A stretch of DNA of 64,000 nt from Symbiodinium natans (Eukaryota; Sar; Dinophyceae; Suessiales; Symbiodiniaceae). The notes beneath the pieces were generated by a model, which saw only the letters and a program-made list of their open reading frames with translations, was not told the DNA's origin and did no database searches. Positions 46,576 through 58,609 of the stretch are shown one piece after another. The DNA lies in assembly GCA_905221605.1 (NCBI GenBank), contig CAJNDS010000097.1, forward strand, positions 1-64,000, in the 5' to 3' direction. The translations under genes and the position numbers were made by a program. Each line of letters opens with the position of its first letter. Within the stretch, counting starts at the first letter, position 1.

Positions 46576-46990
46576 ACTCTATAAAACGCTACGGTCAAAC
46601 CAGCCCTATGCGGTGCGTCACGCCTCGGAGTGCCCCAGCCCCAAAATTTTCCGGAAATTTCTGGACCCCGGCGAGCAAGCCGCTTTGGCCTACCCGGGAC
46701 CCAAAATCTCCGGGAAATTTTGGGGCTTGGGCTGTGCCCTTTGAAAGGCTGGGCCTCTTCGACGGCCGCAAGCCGGATTCGCTCCCCTAAATTTCTGGAA
46801 AATTTCTGGCTCCGGGTAGCCCGAAGCCTCGGTCCCTAAATTTCCGGAAAATTTGCTTCATCGCTTTCCTAAATTTTCCGAAAATTTACACACCCAAAAT
46901 TTTCAGGAAATTTAGGAAACGGATGCAGCCTGATCATGTTCAGAAGCCACGGCCCAGCTCCCTAAATTTCCGGAAAATTTAGGGTGCTGG
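46576..46990. repeat. Dispersed repeat, copy 1, with CCGG palindromes
   Basis: Begins ACTCTATAAAACGCTACGGT immediately after a microsatellite. Contains at least seven palindromes of the AAATTTCCGGAAAATTT type (46643-46660, 46703-46721, 46789-46805, 46838-46854, 46871-46887, 46896-46913, 46964-46980). Copy 2 starts at 47978 with the same order of landmarks. Confidence 0.8.
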
Positions 46991-47100
46991 GTGGCCGAAA
47001 ATGTCGAAGCATTGTTGACCGCTTGAACCGTTGAGTTCAGGTGTTGATCATTTGCCATGTTGCTGCATGCTTTCATTGCATGCTTTCATTGTTTTCAATC

Positions 47101-47249
47101 GTGCTTTGTTTTGTGGCATTACAAAGCTAAAATATTAAACAGGACTTTTACTTCACTTCCAAGATGAGCGCATCACCTGGCATTACCAGGATATTACGAG
47201 CGTGCTTTGTTTTATGGCATTACAAAGCGCATTACCTGGCATTACCAGG
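47101..47249. repeat. Short direct repeats and small hairpins before the TCG array
   Basis: GTGCTTTGTTTT-GGCATTACAAAGC occurs at 47101 and again about 101 bp later. CCTGGCATTACCAGG, a 5-bp-stem hairpin, occurs at 47176 and 47235; the second copy abuts the TCG array. Confidence 0.75.
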
Positions 47250-47977
<728 letters not shown>

Positions 47978-48175
47978 ACTCTATAAAACATTATGGTCAA
48001 TTTAGTCTTATGCGGTACGCTACACGTCGGAGTGTTCTAGCCCTAAAATTTTACGGAAAATTCTGGTTTTGGGTAGCCCGAAATTTCGGTCTAAATTCTG
48101 GAAAATTTACTTCATCATTTTCCTAAATTTTCAGAAAATTTATACGCCCAAAATTTTCAGGAAATTTACGTTAGC
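47978..48175. repeat. Dispersed repeat, copy 2
   Basis: ACTCTATAAAACATTATGGT directly after the TCG array; matches copy 1 at 46576 through the AAATTTTCAGGAAATTT palindromes, with many C-to-T differences. Confidence 0.8.
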
Positions 48176-48304
48176 CGCCTATACTGAAAATTTCATCTTA
48201 GGTGCGAACGACATCTATGCCCAAAATCACCAATTATAGATATTCGAGGATTTCAAAAATCCACGAAGATCGTGGAGAACAGAATGAAATTTAGGAAATG
48301 GATG

Positions 48305-48640
48305 AACCCTTCTTATCTTGGATGCCCGTGTCTATGAAACAGAGCGTGTATCATGATCAACTCATCTTTACGTAATATAGCCAGCCTTCTTATCTTGGAT
48401 GCCCGTACTTTTGTTATATGAAACAAAGTATCTAATATGGTCAAGCAAGTTCTACGTAGCTCAGCACGTAGAGAACGGATGCGGTCTTCTTATACTTCTT
48501 ATATTGGAAGTTTTGTTGATGGATAACCGTCTTCTTGTTGTATGAAACAGAGCGCTTGTCATGGTCAAGCAGGCTCTATGCAGCAAAGCACGTGTCGTCG
48601 TGCGTCGTGCGCCGTCGTCGTCGTCTTGCGCGCCGCTGCT
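48305..48640. repeat. Three degenerate units with TATGAAACAGAGC, then short TCG stretch
   Basis: CTTCTTATCTTGGATGCCCG starts units at about 48308 and 48385. TATGAAACAAAG or TATGAAACAGAGC plus ATGGTCAAGCA recur at 48334, 48418 and 48540. The last unit runs into another CGTCG stretch at 48592. Confidence 0.65.
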
Positions 48641-48660
48641 GGAAGCAGCGGGTCAGCTCT

Positions 48661-48667
48661 AGTATAT

Positions 48668-48698
<31 letters not shown>

Positions 48699-48757
48699 TA
48701 ATACACATACACACATGCACACATGCATGTTACGTGTACATATATATATATATATGT
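48661..48757. repeat. (TA)n runs around an (ACAC) stretch
   Basis: TATATATA run 48661-48690, then ACACATACACACATGCACAC, then a second TA run near 48738-48757. Confidence 0.9.
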
Positions 48758-50351
48758 ATACACATTATGTAGATTTGCCTGATCCGAACCCAACTTACTG
48801 GGTCAGCACCCTGGCATCCACGAAGCCTACCCCAGGCGGCCCAGCCAGCTCGAAGACCTCGAAGACCTCCTTTCCTGGAACATTGGCTGGCAGCCGGATC
48901 CGCAGCGCCTGGCAAGAGATGCCAAGATCACACGAGTGCTTCGTGTGGGCAGTACGTGAGAGTACGTGAGGCAAGTGAGCGAGTCAAGGTCACTAGATGT
49001 TTTTTGTGATGTTTCGAGATGTTTCGAGTGCACAGATGCCGTGAAAGTGAGGTCAACCAAAGTCTGGCCTGGGGCAGCGACTGCAGCTGGAGCCTGCAAA
49101 GGAGGTTATCCAACCAAGTCCTACAACCAACCTTGGACCAAGACCTTAGACGCCTTAGACCTCTGACAGTGGATTCTCTCTCGTGGACTCCTGTGGACCC
49201 TGAGCTGCTGGCCCGGAAGGCGCCTCAGCCAGGTCCAGGCAAGCGGCCTCACGGACAAAACCGAAAACGAAGGCAGCAGAACAAGTCTCTAAAGAAGAAG
49301 GTCGAAGCGATCCTAAACGTTTGATTGAATTCATGCACCGGAAGATTCTTCAACAAGGACCGCCTGCCAGCGAAGTTGTGCCATGGCTGCGAGCGCTCGG
49401 ACGTCGCGGCTCCACCGATGCCAGGCCCGGCCTCGTTCAGTGAGATGCGCCCATATCCCGTCATACTGAGTCGCACCTTGAATCATACTCATATGCTTTT
49501 ATGTTTTCTCTACTCTAGACAGTGTCGTGGGTTTCGCCAATTCGCGGCCCATATTTTCAAAGCGAGCCTTAAGACTTAAAGCTTTGACTGTTGGCTGACG
49601 CCCGTCTTGCCCAGAGGACGGGTTGCGGCACAAGCTGGCGCGGATGCTTGCGACCACACGGGTGCTTTTTCGATGCTGCACCTCACGTCTCAGCGTAATT
49701 CTTCTTCAGGAGAGCCAGGAGTTCAAGGTTGACCTGCAGGCACAACTCGATACAGGGCAGGCCCCAGGCCGAAAGCGGCCGTAAACGAAACAACTCTCCT
49801 TTATTCAACACTTATTCCCCTTCCCTGTGCCTCCCCTACAAGTCCTGCGGCCGGGCCCTTTTCTGGGCTTTGCAAGGGCCCCCAATCATCTGTAGACCAC
49901 CAGTCAGGGCGTTTTGTTTTGGATGTCTTGGTGGCCCGGTGGTCGGTTCCCGGGAACCTGCTTGCTGTTTTGCGTCGGCTTCATGCGCTCGATGCTGCCT
50001 TTTGAGCTTCTCAACAGCACTCCCTCCATTCCAGCTACGCAGACCCTCACTGGTCACAACCACAAATGACAAAATCCGCCTTGCGCCGCTCTGCTTCGAG
50101 CTTTTGTGCGGCAAGGTCTTGCGCCTGAATCTCTTCACGAAATGACTGACATCCCGTTCTGCATGTTTTTGCCGAACAAACCCTACCACACAAGAGCACT
50201 CTTTCAACGCGGTGCCTGGATCCGATCCGGCCGATCCGAGTTTGCACCGGCAGGAACTGGCGGATCCTGCAGCACCCATCATTACAGAAAGAATGTCAGA
50301 CGTGTCGCTCTTGCGGCCTCCACACCCTTCTTCTTTGCCTCGCCAAAAAGA

Positions 50352-51302
50352 TCATCTCAAGATGCTGTTGACATTTGGAGGAGCAACGCAACACTTTCGA
50401 ACATGCTGCCTTCTGCCTTTCTGAAGCCACACAGTGATGCAATCGCTTGCCTCCATTTCATCCGAATTGGGCCCGGCAGGGACTGCCGGCTCCTTCAAAG
50501 CGACATGGCCAGCCTGCAATCCTGCAATCCTGATGTCACTTTGTGTCGGCACGCGTCCTCCACACTTGCCTCCTTCCCCTGACATGTTGCAGACAGGCAT
50601 TTCCAGATAGCGCCGAAAACATCCTAAATCCTTCTCAAAGTCTGCAGACATGTATGTCTGCGCACATGTGGTGAGACGCAGGCGTTCATCTTGTGACTGC
50701 ACTGACGCTGCGTGGAGTGTCGGCAAACCCACAAAAGCCCAGAGGCTCCGTTTGGCGGCTTGCCTCCTTCGTGAACTTGAGCTTGACCTGCTTTCAGCGG
50801 GCTCGCGATGCCCTTCAATATCCCTCCATCTTGCAGCTCCCTCTCGTCCCAGCAGTCTGTCGAATGCAGCCCTTCTCATCTGCCTCCGCAGCGCGCGTGG
50901 CCTCCGACCGTAGCCCCTGGGAAAGGCGTCTGGGGATCTGTGATGCCAGAGATACCACTGCCGACATGTAAGACTGTAAGACGTAAGAAACCCCTGAGAT
51001 GCGAAGAGTGTTCTGGGGCTAGTTCGTCTGAGCAGTTTGTCCAGCATTTGTTTGACAATACTGTGTCCGACCGGGCACAAATTTCGCACCCCTGTCAGCA
51101 AACCCATTTGCGGATGAGAGATGAAACAGGGATACTTTTCCAGTATTGTCGACTTTCTATGGATATCGGCCCGGCATGTGGTCTTGCCTCTTGGCCAGGC
51201 ACCAGCAGCACCCACAAGAGCAACAAGAACAAGAAAGCACGAGAGCGTGCGCCCAGGCGTGCGCCCAGTGACAGTTAGCGCACGCCTCGAACACCGCCCC
51301 AT
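50352..51302 (-). CDS. Long open frame, possible exons, unknown protein
   Basis: 316 codons from the first ATG (51302). The N-terminus has a signal-like SCFLVLVALVGAAGA stretch; the C-terminal half (LRLTTCAQTYMSADFEKDLG, DIRIAGLQAGHVALKEPAVP) is protein-like. The length is only slightly beyond what chance gives at this base composition, and introns are not excluded. No family recognised. Confidence 0.25.
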   Translation of the reverse strand: MGRCSRRALTVTGRTPGRTLSCFLVLVALVGAAGAWPRGKTTCRADIHRKSTILEKYPCFISHPQMGLLTGVRNLCPVGHSIVKQMLDKLLRRTSPRTLFASQGFLTSYSLTCRQWYLWHHRSPDAFPRGYGRRPRALRRQMRRAAFDRLLGREGAARWRDIEGHREPAESRSSSSSRRRQAAKRSLWAFVGLPTLHAASVQSQDERLRLTTCAQTYMSADFEKDLGCFRRYLEMPVCNMSGEGGKCGGRVPTQSDIRIAGLQAGHVALKEPAVPAGPNSDEMEASDCITVWLQKGRRQHVRKCCVAPPNVNSILR

Positions 51303-51522
51303 CGGCTTCGGCGTCCGTAAAGAACCGCCCGTTGATGACACGTCCACTCCGGACTGTCAGGTCGTCAACGTCGGCGATCCACTCGTTTGTATAACGAAGC
51401 CCGCCTGGTCCACGACGAAGCTGATATCGTCGGGACCCTTCACTGGACCAAAAGTGGGTCTGACCGGAAGGATCCGGAAGGTATTCACCCAAACGGCCCG
51501 AACGGGCAACTATGGCAAGCAC
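51265..51522 (-). CDS. Candidate long exon, unknown protein
   Basis: Minus frame with strong coding pattern: REVLAIVARSGRLGEYLPDP, QTHFWSSEGSRRYQLRRGPG, YTNEWIADVDDLTVRSGRVI, TDAEADGAVFEACANCHW. A second protein-like frame (FVDAVSGFHQIRN) lies just upstream at about 51540-51600, so an intron or frameshift falls near 51520. No family recognised. Confidence 0.4.
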
Positions 51523-51893
51523 CTCCCGGGCCCTCTTTGGTGTTACGGATTTGATGGAAGCCGCTCACAGCATCAACAAACGTTTTCCTCGAACCCACAG
51601 CTGCAGCGAGCACGCCCCTGCTCCGTCTGTAGTACGTCGACCACTTCACCCTCGCGCTGGCTCGGCGGTAGCCACCCGCGTCTCCAGTCTCGCACACCAG
51701 GCCCCGGAATCGGCCACGCAAGCACACCTTCGTTCCCATCCTAGCACAAGTTTCTGTAGCGTACTGACCCCGTGTCACTCAGGAGCGTCCGTGTGGGACA
51801 CTCTTGCTCCGAGATGCCTACTCACGGCCGACTTCTGGGATCTCCATCGTCGGTCCGCGCTTGCGCAGCCCAAGATCAAGCCATGCAAACAAA

Positions 51894-51896
<3 letters not shown>

Positions 51897-51922
<26 letters not shown>
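51897..51922. repeat. (AC)n microsatellite
   Basis: About 13 AC units followed by a duplicated CTCTCTTCGGA. Confidence 0.95.
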
Positions 51923-51927
<5 letters not shown>

Positions 51928-52520
51928 CTTCGGACTCTCTTCGGACTCTCTGAATAAACCCCCAGTCATCTCAAGACGCTTGACTTTGCATTTCATTCCT
52001 GAAGACAATCGACAGCCGACTTACATCCAGCTCTAAACCACCGTGCGCTTGCATGGCTGAAACTATGACAAGCATGGCGCATGGCCTTAGATCTGCAAGG
52101 GCCCCGGCAACATTCGCACTCTTCCACCGCTCAAGATCCTCTGCAAGGCTCGCTGGGATCTCACAAAGGGTTGCAAATTGAGGAGCGTGGCCTCAATGGG
52201 ACGCCTCTGCACAGTGCAAGGCCAACCCAGCTTTCAGAGAGGGGTCTAGCGAGTCAAGCCCCAGCACCCACCAGAAGAACTCCACCCCTAAGCCTTGAAT
52301 TCCAGAACATTCCGAATGATATTCGATCACCTTCGCCCATGCTCCTCGCTTTGACTGAGGCGCGTGTCCCAGGCAGACACTGGACGGCAAGCCCTGCAAT
52401 CAAGTGGACAAGAGGCAGTTCTATGGAACAACACCTCACAGAATATGCCCCTGGGAGACCATGTGGAGACGCCAAAGCATTCCAATGGATCAAGAGCACT
52501 TCCAAAAGACACCAAGACAG

Positions 52521-52706
52521 TTTCGCATTTCGCGAGCCCAGACGTCCAAAAGCGACGACATTTTGGCATTTGGCGAACACGGACGCCCAATGCGACGACT
52601 TCTCCACATCTGGCGAGCACGGACGCCCAAAAGCGGGAGAACACAAACGTCCAAAAGGGATGACCATTTCGCATTTGGCGAACACAGAAGCCAAAAAGCC
52701 ACGACA
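52521..52706. repeat. 40-bp minisatellite
   Basis: Units start at 52521, 52561 and 52601, a partial one at about 52641, and another at about 52666. Core: GCATTTGGCGAACACGGACG and CCCAAAAGCGACGAC. The 40-bp period is not a multiple of three, so the overlapping open frames are unlikely to be coding. Confidence 0.85.
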
Positions 52707-53499
52707 GCTTCAAGGGATGACGAGCACAAAGTGCGAGCAAGCTTCGAGGAAAACGCACCGCTCGGGGCTTGCCCTGCAAGTTAGAAACTCTGTGTTGACA
52801 CACTGTTTGCAGAAAACATGTCTCCCCCTAGAACATCGCCTGAAAGAATCAGCCACTAACATGAGCCCTTGGAGCCAAGGCACTTGTTTTTTTTTTGAGC
52901 TGGTCTCCAGCATGATACATCACTGATACATCACTACCCAGAAGACACTGACGGGCGCCTTCTCTCGAAGGGATTCAGTCGTCCGGTCTCTGCGTCCTGA
53001 GCATGGGTAAGGTCCGGCAAGATTTTGAGGGGTTGCGGGCCTCTGCCTCCCCTCATCCCCCCAAGGCCCAGGTCTCCTCCCTCTTCTCATTGTCAAGGGC
53101 GTACCTTTGACAATCTGCATGGAGCTGATTGACGCTTGTGTCATTCTCCTCTTGAGCCCCTTCAGCAGGCTGCGTCGTTTTGCCTCTAAGTCAACCATCA
53201 GCCAGTACATACTCGGACGTCCCAAGATGAAACCAGACCCAATCAAAAGCATCAGTGTTGGCCGAAGCTGCTGAAAGGACCGCTACCCCCTCATCCTTTT
53301 CTGTTCGTCTGTTCTGCATGTCGCATGCACAAGGACGTTTCTCACACCCACGCACACATACGTCCGTACGTACAGACATATATGTAACAACGAAAAAATC
53401 CCGTGGGTTCGCCGACCCCCCACCCGCGAATGGTCTCCCCCCTCCCTCCCCTAAACCTAAACTGCCCTCCCCTAAAAATTTAACTTTAAACCCTAAAGC

Positions 53500-53606
53500 A
53501 TGACCCCCCCCAACCCCCCAACCACACCACGGGGGGAAAGCCGGGGGGGGGGAGGGACCAAAACCCTAAACAGCGAGGGGCGGGGGCGGGGGGGGGGGGG
53601 GGGGGA
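53500..53606. repeat. C-rich and G-rich tracts ending in a G18 run
   Basis: CCCCCCC runs, then GGGGGGGGGAGGG, then an 18-G homopolymer at 53588-53605. G-quadruplex formation is expected from such tracts. Confidence 0.9.
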
Positions 53607-53783
53607 CCGGCATCATGTATTGCAAGGCTTGCTCACGGTGCTATGGTGGGCGAAGCTCATCAAGACTGTGCCATACAAAAAAGGATTTGTTGGCGCACTA
53701 CAAGCTGCCACCAAGCTACTGCAGCGCATGCTTGTCATCTCGGACTTGGCGGTCGTGGTTCATTCGATTGACCTCCTTCGCAC

Positions 53784-53884
53784 CTGACATTCGATCAAGG
53801 CTTCCTGGCTTCGTGCACAGCAGAAGGCCGGCGAGCACATCGCAAGGAGGATCGTGATGGTGCAAGTTGGGTCTGGGTCACCAG
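53784..53884 (-). CDS. Candidate exon, unknown protein
   Basis: Between TTTTCAG and TGTCAG|GTGCGA: GDPDPTCTITILLAMCSPAF then CARSQEALIECQ. The plus strand is also open here (KASWLRAQQKAGEHIARRIV), so strand is uncertain. No family recognised. Confidence 0.3.
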
Positions 53885-54789
53885 CTGAAAAGGCCAGGTG
53901 TGTGCTGGAACCATTCTTCGTGCTTGTCGTATTCCTGCACAACCAATCTACGTGCCAAAGGACCAGCACCACTCAAGTATGTCACTCATGCCCAGAAAGG
54001 AGCCCCTGACGATGGTGCTGCAGCCCTCTATGTGTCCTTCTTTTGCATCTCATGCAGATGTTTCTTTGCTATTTCCTCAGTTCAGAGGTACAGCAACATA
54101 TCACCACGGCATACACCGTCTCCACTCCCACGGGAAACTACTCCTGCCCGCCCTACATGCCTCGAGCGAGGGATGCCAGGCGACATGAACCATACACTGA
54201 TGCCCTCAGCTCATCTCAGCTCTGCGACACCAAGCGTCATGCTCCTTGCCGAGCTGGAGCACTTCAAACTCCCGGAGGCTGCTAATGTCCATCTGCGTCA
54301 AGCCGATCCTTTGCTCTCAGGCCATTCGCGCATCTACCCAACCAGGGTACCAGGAACCTGTCGCTTGAATGCAGCAGGGATGCTGTACCTCGCAAGCCAT
54401 TCGAGACTGTTTCTGAGCATCGAATTCGATTGGCCTCAAAGTCGACACACATGCAGCTGGTTAAGGCAAGCAAAAGAGAAAAAGCAAAAAAATAAAAACG
54501 AAAAAGCTGCGTGGTTAAACAAGAATTGAAAAAGAAACCAGCATCCCGAAATCCTTTCCAGACAGGTCTTAACGAGGCATAAACGCTGGAGTCTCTGTTC
54601 AACACGCAAAGAGAACTCAAAGGAACTGAGAGAATCCGCCGAGGCCTCGGGCCAGAGGTGTATAGGTTGTCAGAACAGGCACCCCCCTCCAAATCCTCCC
54701 CCCAATTTCCGAACCCCTTGTTTTGCCTCAAATGGGTACCCCCCCTGGGAAACCAAGCGGACGGTTCGCCAGCACCAGAGGCAGTTGAA

Positions 54790-54965
54790 GCCCCTCCCAG
54801 CAGGGCCCCCCCCCAACCCCCCCCACCCCCCCTACCTCGCCCTCCCGAATTTTCGAGGTCAGGTGTGAGCACGGCCGGGAAAAGTCTAAGCTGAAACCCG
54901 AAACCTTAAATCTTAGCTCCCCCCCCCCTTCCCCTGCCCCCCCCTCCCCCACCCCTACCCCCCCC
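54790..54965. repeat. C-homopolymer-rich tract
   Basis: Repeated C8-C10 runs separated by A or T on the plus strand (54800-54835 and 54918-54970). Confidence 0.9.
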
Positions 54966-55017
54966 CCTGAGGGCCTGGCTCAACCCTACGATCAATCCAA
55001 GCCTGAACCGTCTCTTG

Positions 55018-55145
55018 AACCCTAAACCCAAAAAACCCTAAACCCCAAGCATGAACCTTGAGCCCTAACCCTCAATCCTAAACTAACCCTCAACCCTAAA
55101 ACCCAACATAAACCATAAACCCGGAACCCTAAACCTAACCCCAAC
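55018..55145. repeat. Degenerate CCCTAAA-like tract
   Basis: Many CCCTAAA, CCCTAAC and CCATAAA words in one orientation. About 70 bp after it lies an 18-bp motif shared with 28044-28061. Confidence 0.8.
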
Positions 55146-56995
55146 CCTGCTTGGGTCCAGCGACTTGGCGCTGCGGAATCACCATGCTCACGCGGATGCG
55201 CTGGGCCGGGCCCGAGGCGGGTCGCGTAGCGTTTAAAATTAAGAGCTGACAGGCGGCTTCTTTCGCGACAGATGCGAGCCACGGTCAGCCCATCGTATTC
55301 GATAACCTTGCTCCTGGAAGTCTCAACAGAAAGAAGCTTCCTCAATCTTATTCTTAGAAATCCCATGCACAGAGACCTCAATTCCACAAAGCGGCTCCTG
55401 CAGATCTGTGAGGCTCTCTCCTGCATGCGTTCGAGATACAGATCGGGATCGATGCGACAACCTTAGGGCAAAGCTCCATGCTCCGAAGCTCTCCGAAACT
55501 CTCCGAGGCTCTCCGAAGCCTCGCTCAGTTTTCAGTCTGTTTAGTCTGCTGAGAGATTTCTGGGCACCCTGCGGTTCAACACCTTGCACCACTGCTCCAG
55601 CTGCTCGGCCTGCACAGCTGAACAGGAGACAAAAAAACGCAGAGGAAGGACATTTTGCACGAAGAGCCGGTGTCTTCGGTGTGCCCTAAGCTTTAAGGCC
55701 CTTGGTGCTCCCTGGTTTCTGAGCTCATGGCCTGGATCACACCATTGCTCACAGCTGATACTTTAACAGCTTCTCAGTGACTCCTGACAGACCCACCTTG
55801 CACTCAGCATTCGGAGCTTCCCGAACCGATACATCGGTCCTCGCTTGCAGCGCAGCTGTACTTCAGCACCTTGACCTTGCCGGGCACAGCTGAGGACATC
55901 CCAAAGCCGCACCCTCTGAGCGGTCACACCAGAAATCAGCATGTTGGAGCTCGCCTGTCTCTCTCTGTCTCCTCTCTCTCTCTCTCTCTTCTCTCTCTAC
56001 TGCTACCACTACTGCTACCACTACCAAACATCTCTTCAACGTCTCTGAGTCCTTCCGAGCTCAAAGTCTCGAAGATTAGTCTTTGTAACGGTTGTTGTGC
56101 AAGGGTCCACCGATTCTTCCTAGCATCGGAGCAATGTCAATGTTGCTTGCTGGGCTTGCCTCCTTCGGGAACTCCAGGTTCTGCACGCGATGCAGGTGAA
56201 GGCTCTGTGCAGACCACCTCGGCATGACCTCGCTCATCTCAGTAACCTGGCTGGCCATAGCTCGGAGCTTGCAATGACAAGGCTTCAAGGTCGTACGGCT
56301 TCATAGTACTGCGTCTGATTGCAACGATGACAAGCCCCCCCAGTGCACCAAGGGAAACCAAGAGTATTCCGCCTTCACGAGCACAAAAGCACTCTTGATG
56401 TGTGAGGCGTGCTCCTCTGTCAGACAACCACAGAGCAGCCATTAAGCTGAAGCTGAGGCAAACGTAAACGAGGCTGGCTTATGTAGATGGGGAAAAGCTT
56501 ACTCCGTCTGCCCTACTCGTCACCGAGTTACCACGGGCTCCTCCGGAGGCAGATCAGCAGCAGGTTCACAGCTCAGCGCCTCGGGCACTCGATCCGCTCT
56601 GTCACCGCCCAGCGCGCAAAAATCTCTTTTCGTCGGTCGGACGGGATGCTTCTCAAGCTTCGAAAGTTTGCGCGGCATTCAGACTACGACATTGATGCTA
56701 ATCGTGCGAAATGTGGGTTGCTTTCGCCGAAACATGCAACGGTTGTAAAACACCGGAAGCCCTCCAGGTCAACACGTCAACTACAACTGATGACTGCACG
56801 AAGGCCCTAGCTTCAGTTGAGCTAGGCGGAGGTCTGCAGGTGCCGATGTTTCTTCGCAGCCCCGTCGAAGCCACAGAAAACACACGGTCACCGCGTACGC
56901 GAGGTGGGCACGCAGGCTCGTCCTCTTTGGGCATCGCTTGAACATCCGCGGCTGCCTCGCGATGGGCCAGAGAAAAATGACTGAACCTGTGCCTC

Positions 56996-57470
56996 CTGAT
57001 CAGCACTGAGATGCAATGAGCACAAGCCAGGGTCCAAGACAGGTGCTTCGCTCTCGTCATCTGAGGAGCTTTCCTCAACAGAACACTGAGCCAGTCACGC
57101 TATGCGACGACGACCCTCGACAGCGGCATGGACGGCGTGCCATGAATCCGAAGCCCTGATGCATCTTGATGCATCCTTGCGGCCGAGCTGACAGAACTCG
57201 AAGAGGAAGTGTCGCTCTCGTCGCTGGAGGAGCTGTCTGAGGCCTTACGAGGGGAGGACATTGCAATGGGTTTGGGCTGTAGGGTCCGTAGGGTCTGATT
57301 CTATAGGGTCTACAGGATCGAAGGGTCTCCAGACAGGATCGAAGGGTCCAGCCCATCCCTTGGCAGACCTCATCGCCTTCGGCGTCCGTCACCCCAGCCT
57401 CGGAGGCAAAATTTGACACTTCCCCTTCGGATGAGATGACTTCGACAAAAGCTGTGTAAGACCTATAAGA
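56996..57470 (-). CDS. Candidate exons of an acidic, serine-rich protein
   Basis: Exon 57176-57243, after CTCGTAAG|G, reads ASDSSSSDESDTSSSSSVSS. Exon 56996-57073, after CTGTTGAG|G, reads ESSSDDESEAPVLDPG. Around 57385-57440 a third segment reads VISSEGEVSNFASEAG. All are on the minus strand, and the two serine-acidic exons resemble each other, as if a small exon had been duplicated. Donors would be of the rare GA type, which lowers confidence. Role unknown. Confidence 0.35.
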
Positions 57471-58443
57471 ATGCGAGTTTTCTGGTCGTGTAGGGGAATG
57501 TCCCCCCGCGACTTTGGATATTACTAAGCGATAGTGGAAGCACATGTAAAGCGTGGATCATCATGGGGGGCTCTTCTGTCTACGCTGCTCGCGTCACATG
57601 ACGAGGTGCTGCGCCGGGCTCCTCGGCATCGGCTTGCTCACCCTGACGGCTCAAAGCCAAATCCAGCTGCTAACAAACCGCTTCCTTTTAATGAAAAAGA
57701 GCACAAAGTGTGTAAAGAGTGGGCGACATCTGCACTCAGCAGCGGCCTTCTGTCGCTTGAGCAGGGGCTCCTTCAAGCAAACAACTTTAACCAAACGTTC
57801 TTCGTAAACACCGAACTGTACACTGTTAGGTCTCTAGGCGAAAGGGTGCACCTCCTCCTCCGCCACCCGCTTCAGCCTCCATGTCGCCGCTGAGGGAAGA
57901 GCAAACAGCGAGACCGCCTGCGAAACGCGAGACTCGACACATGCGTGTGAAGAGAATGCCAATGCAAGAGTCTCTCAACCCTATTCAACCCTCTCATGCC
58001 TCGGCAGGCCGTTTGGAGTCTGCCATCGTGCCCGAAGGCCCGCGGCATCGCCGTGGCCGGTACGAGAACCGAAACGGCGCTGGGGTTGGGCCAGCGAAAA
58101 AAAGGAAACTGGGCGTGAGAGTCGCGGAGTACCATCTGATACCTCTTTTCACATGGAACGTATAATATCAACATATGTCAACCAATCTGAAACAAGTGCG
58201 ACTCATCTGGTTGCTGAAGAGCATTGACAGTTCGGCTCAGCTGCAGCATTAAGTGCAGCACCACTCAAGACATCTTCAGAGTACTGGATAGTAACCTACC
58301 GGCACGGCTTCCCCTTGCCCGTTGATGCAACACAGGGCACCGGAGGGAATGCGCAGCACCACAACACACCGAGCCTCTTCATTCCCATTCGGCAGGACCT
58401 GGCACTCACAGAAATCATCAAGCCCGCAGCCAGTACAATTTAC

Positions 58444-58609
58444 TGGGATCACTGAGCCAGGTCAACTCTCCGTGCAGACGTCTCCGCTCTTTCACTGTGC
58501 CACGCGAGGCCGTGTCTTTCACTGTGCCACGCGAGGCCGTGTGCACAACACCGTCAACTCGGTCTACCCAGTCCACCCGATTCCACTGCAAAGCGTTCAT
58601 TGTGAAGAG
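58444..58609 (-). CDS. Candidate exon with an in-frame 27-bp duplication
   Basis: After GGCAAG: LFTMNALQWNRVDWVDRVDG, then TASRGTVKD twice, then LHGELTWLSDP before a CCCA|GTAAAT donor-like site. The strand is supported by codon pattern and by the duplication being in frame. No family recognised. Confidence 0.35.
58491..58544. repeat. 27-bp tandem duplication
   Basis: TTCACTGTGCCACGCGAGGC begins at 58491 and again at 58518. From 59.0 to 60.7 kb no gene or repeat is supported. Confidence 0.9.

Noticed and set aside
49148-49324. Plus-strand frame ending in a basic KSLKKKVEAILNV tail
   Set aside because: No acceptor, partner exon or family match; too weak to list.
52081-52926. 281-codon plus-strand open frame
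   Set aside because: Its middle is a 40-bp minisatellite open in several frames on both strands, and the rest lacks a protein-like pattern.
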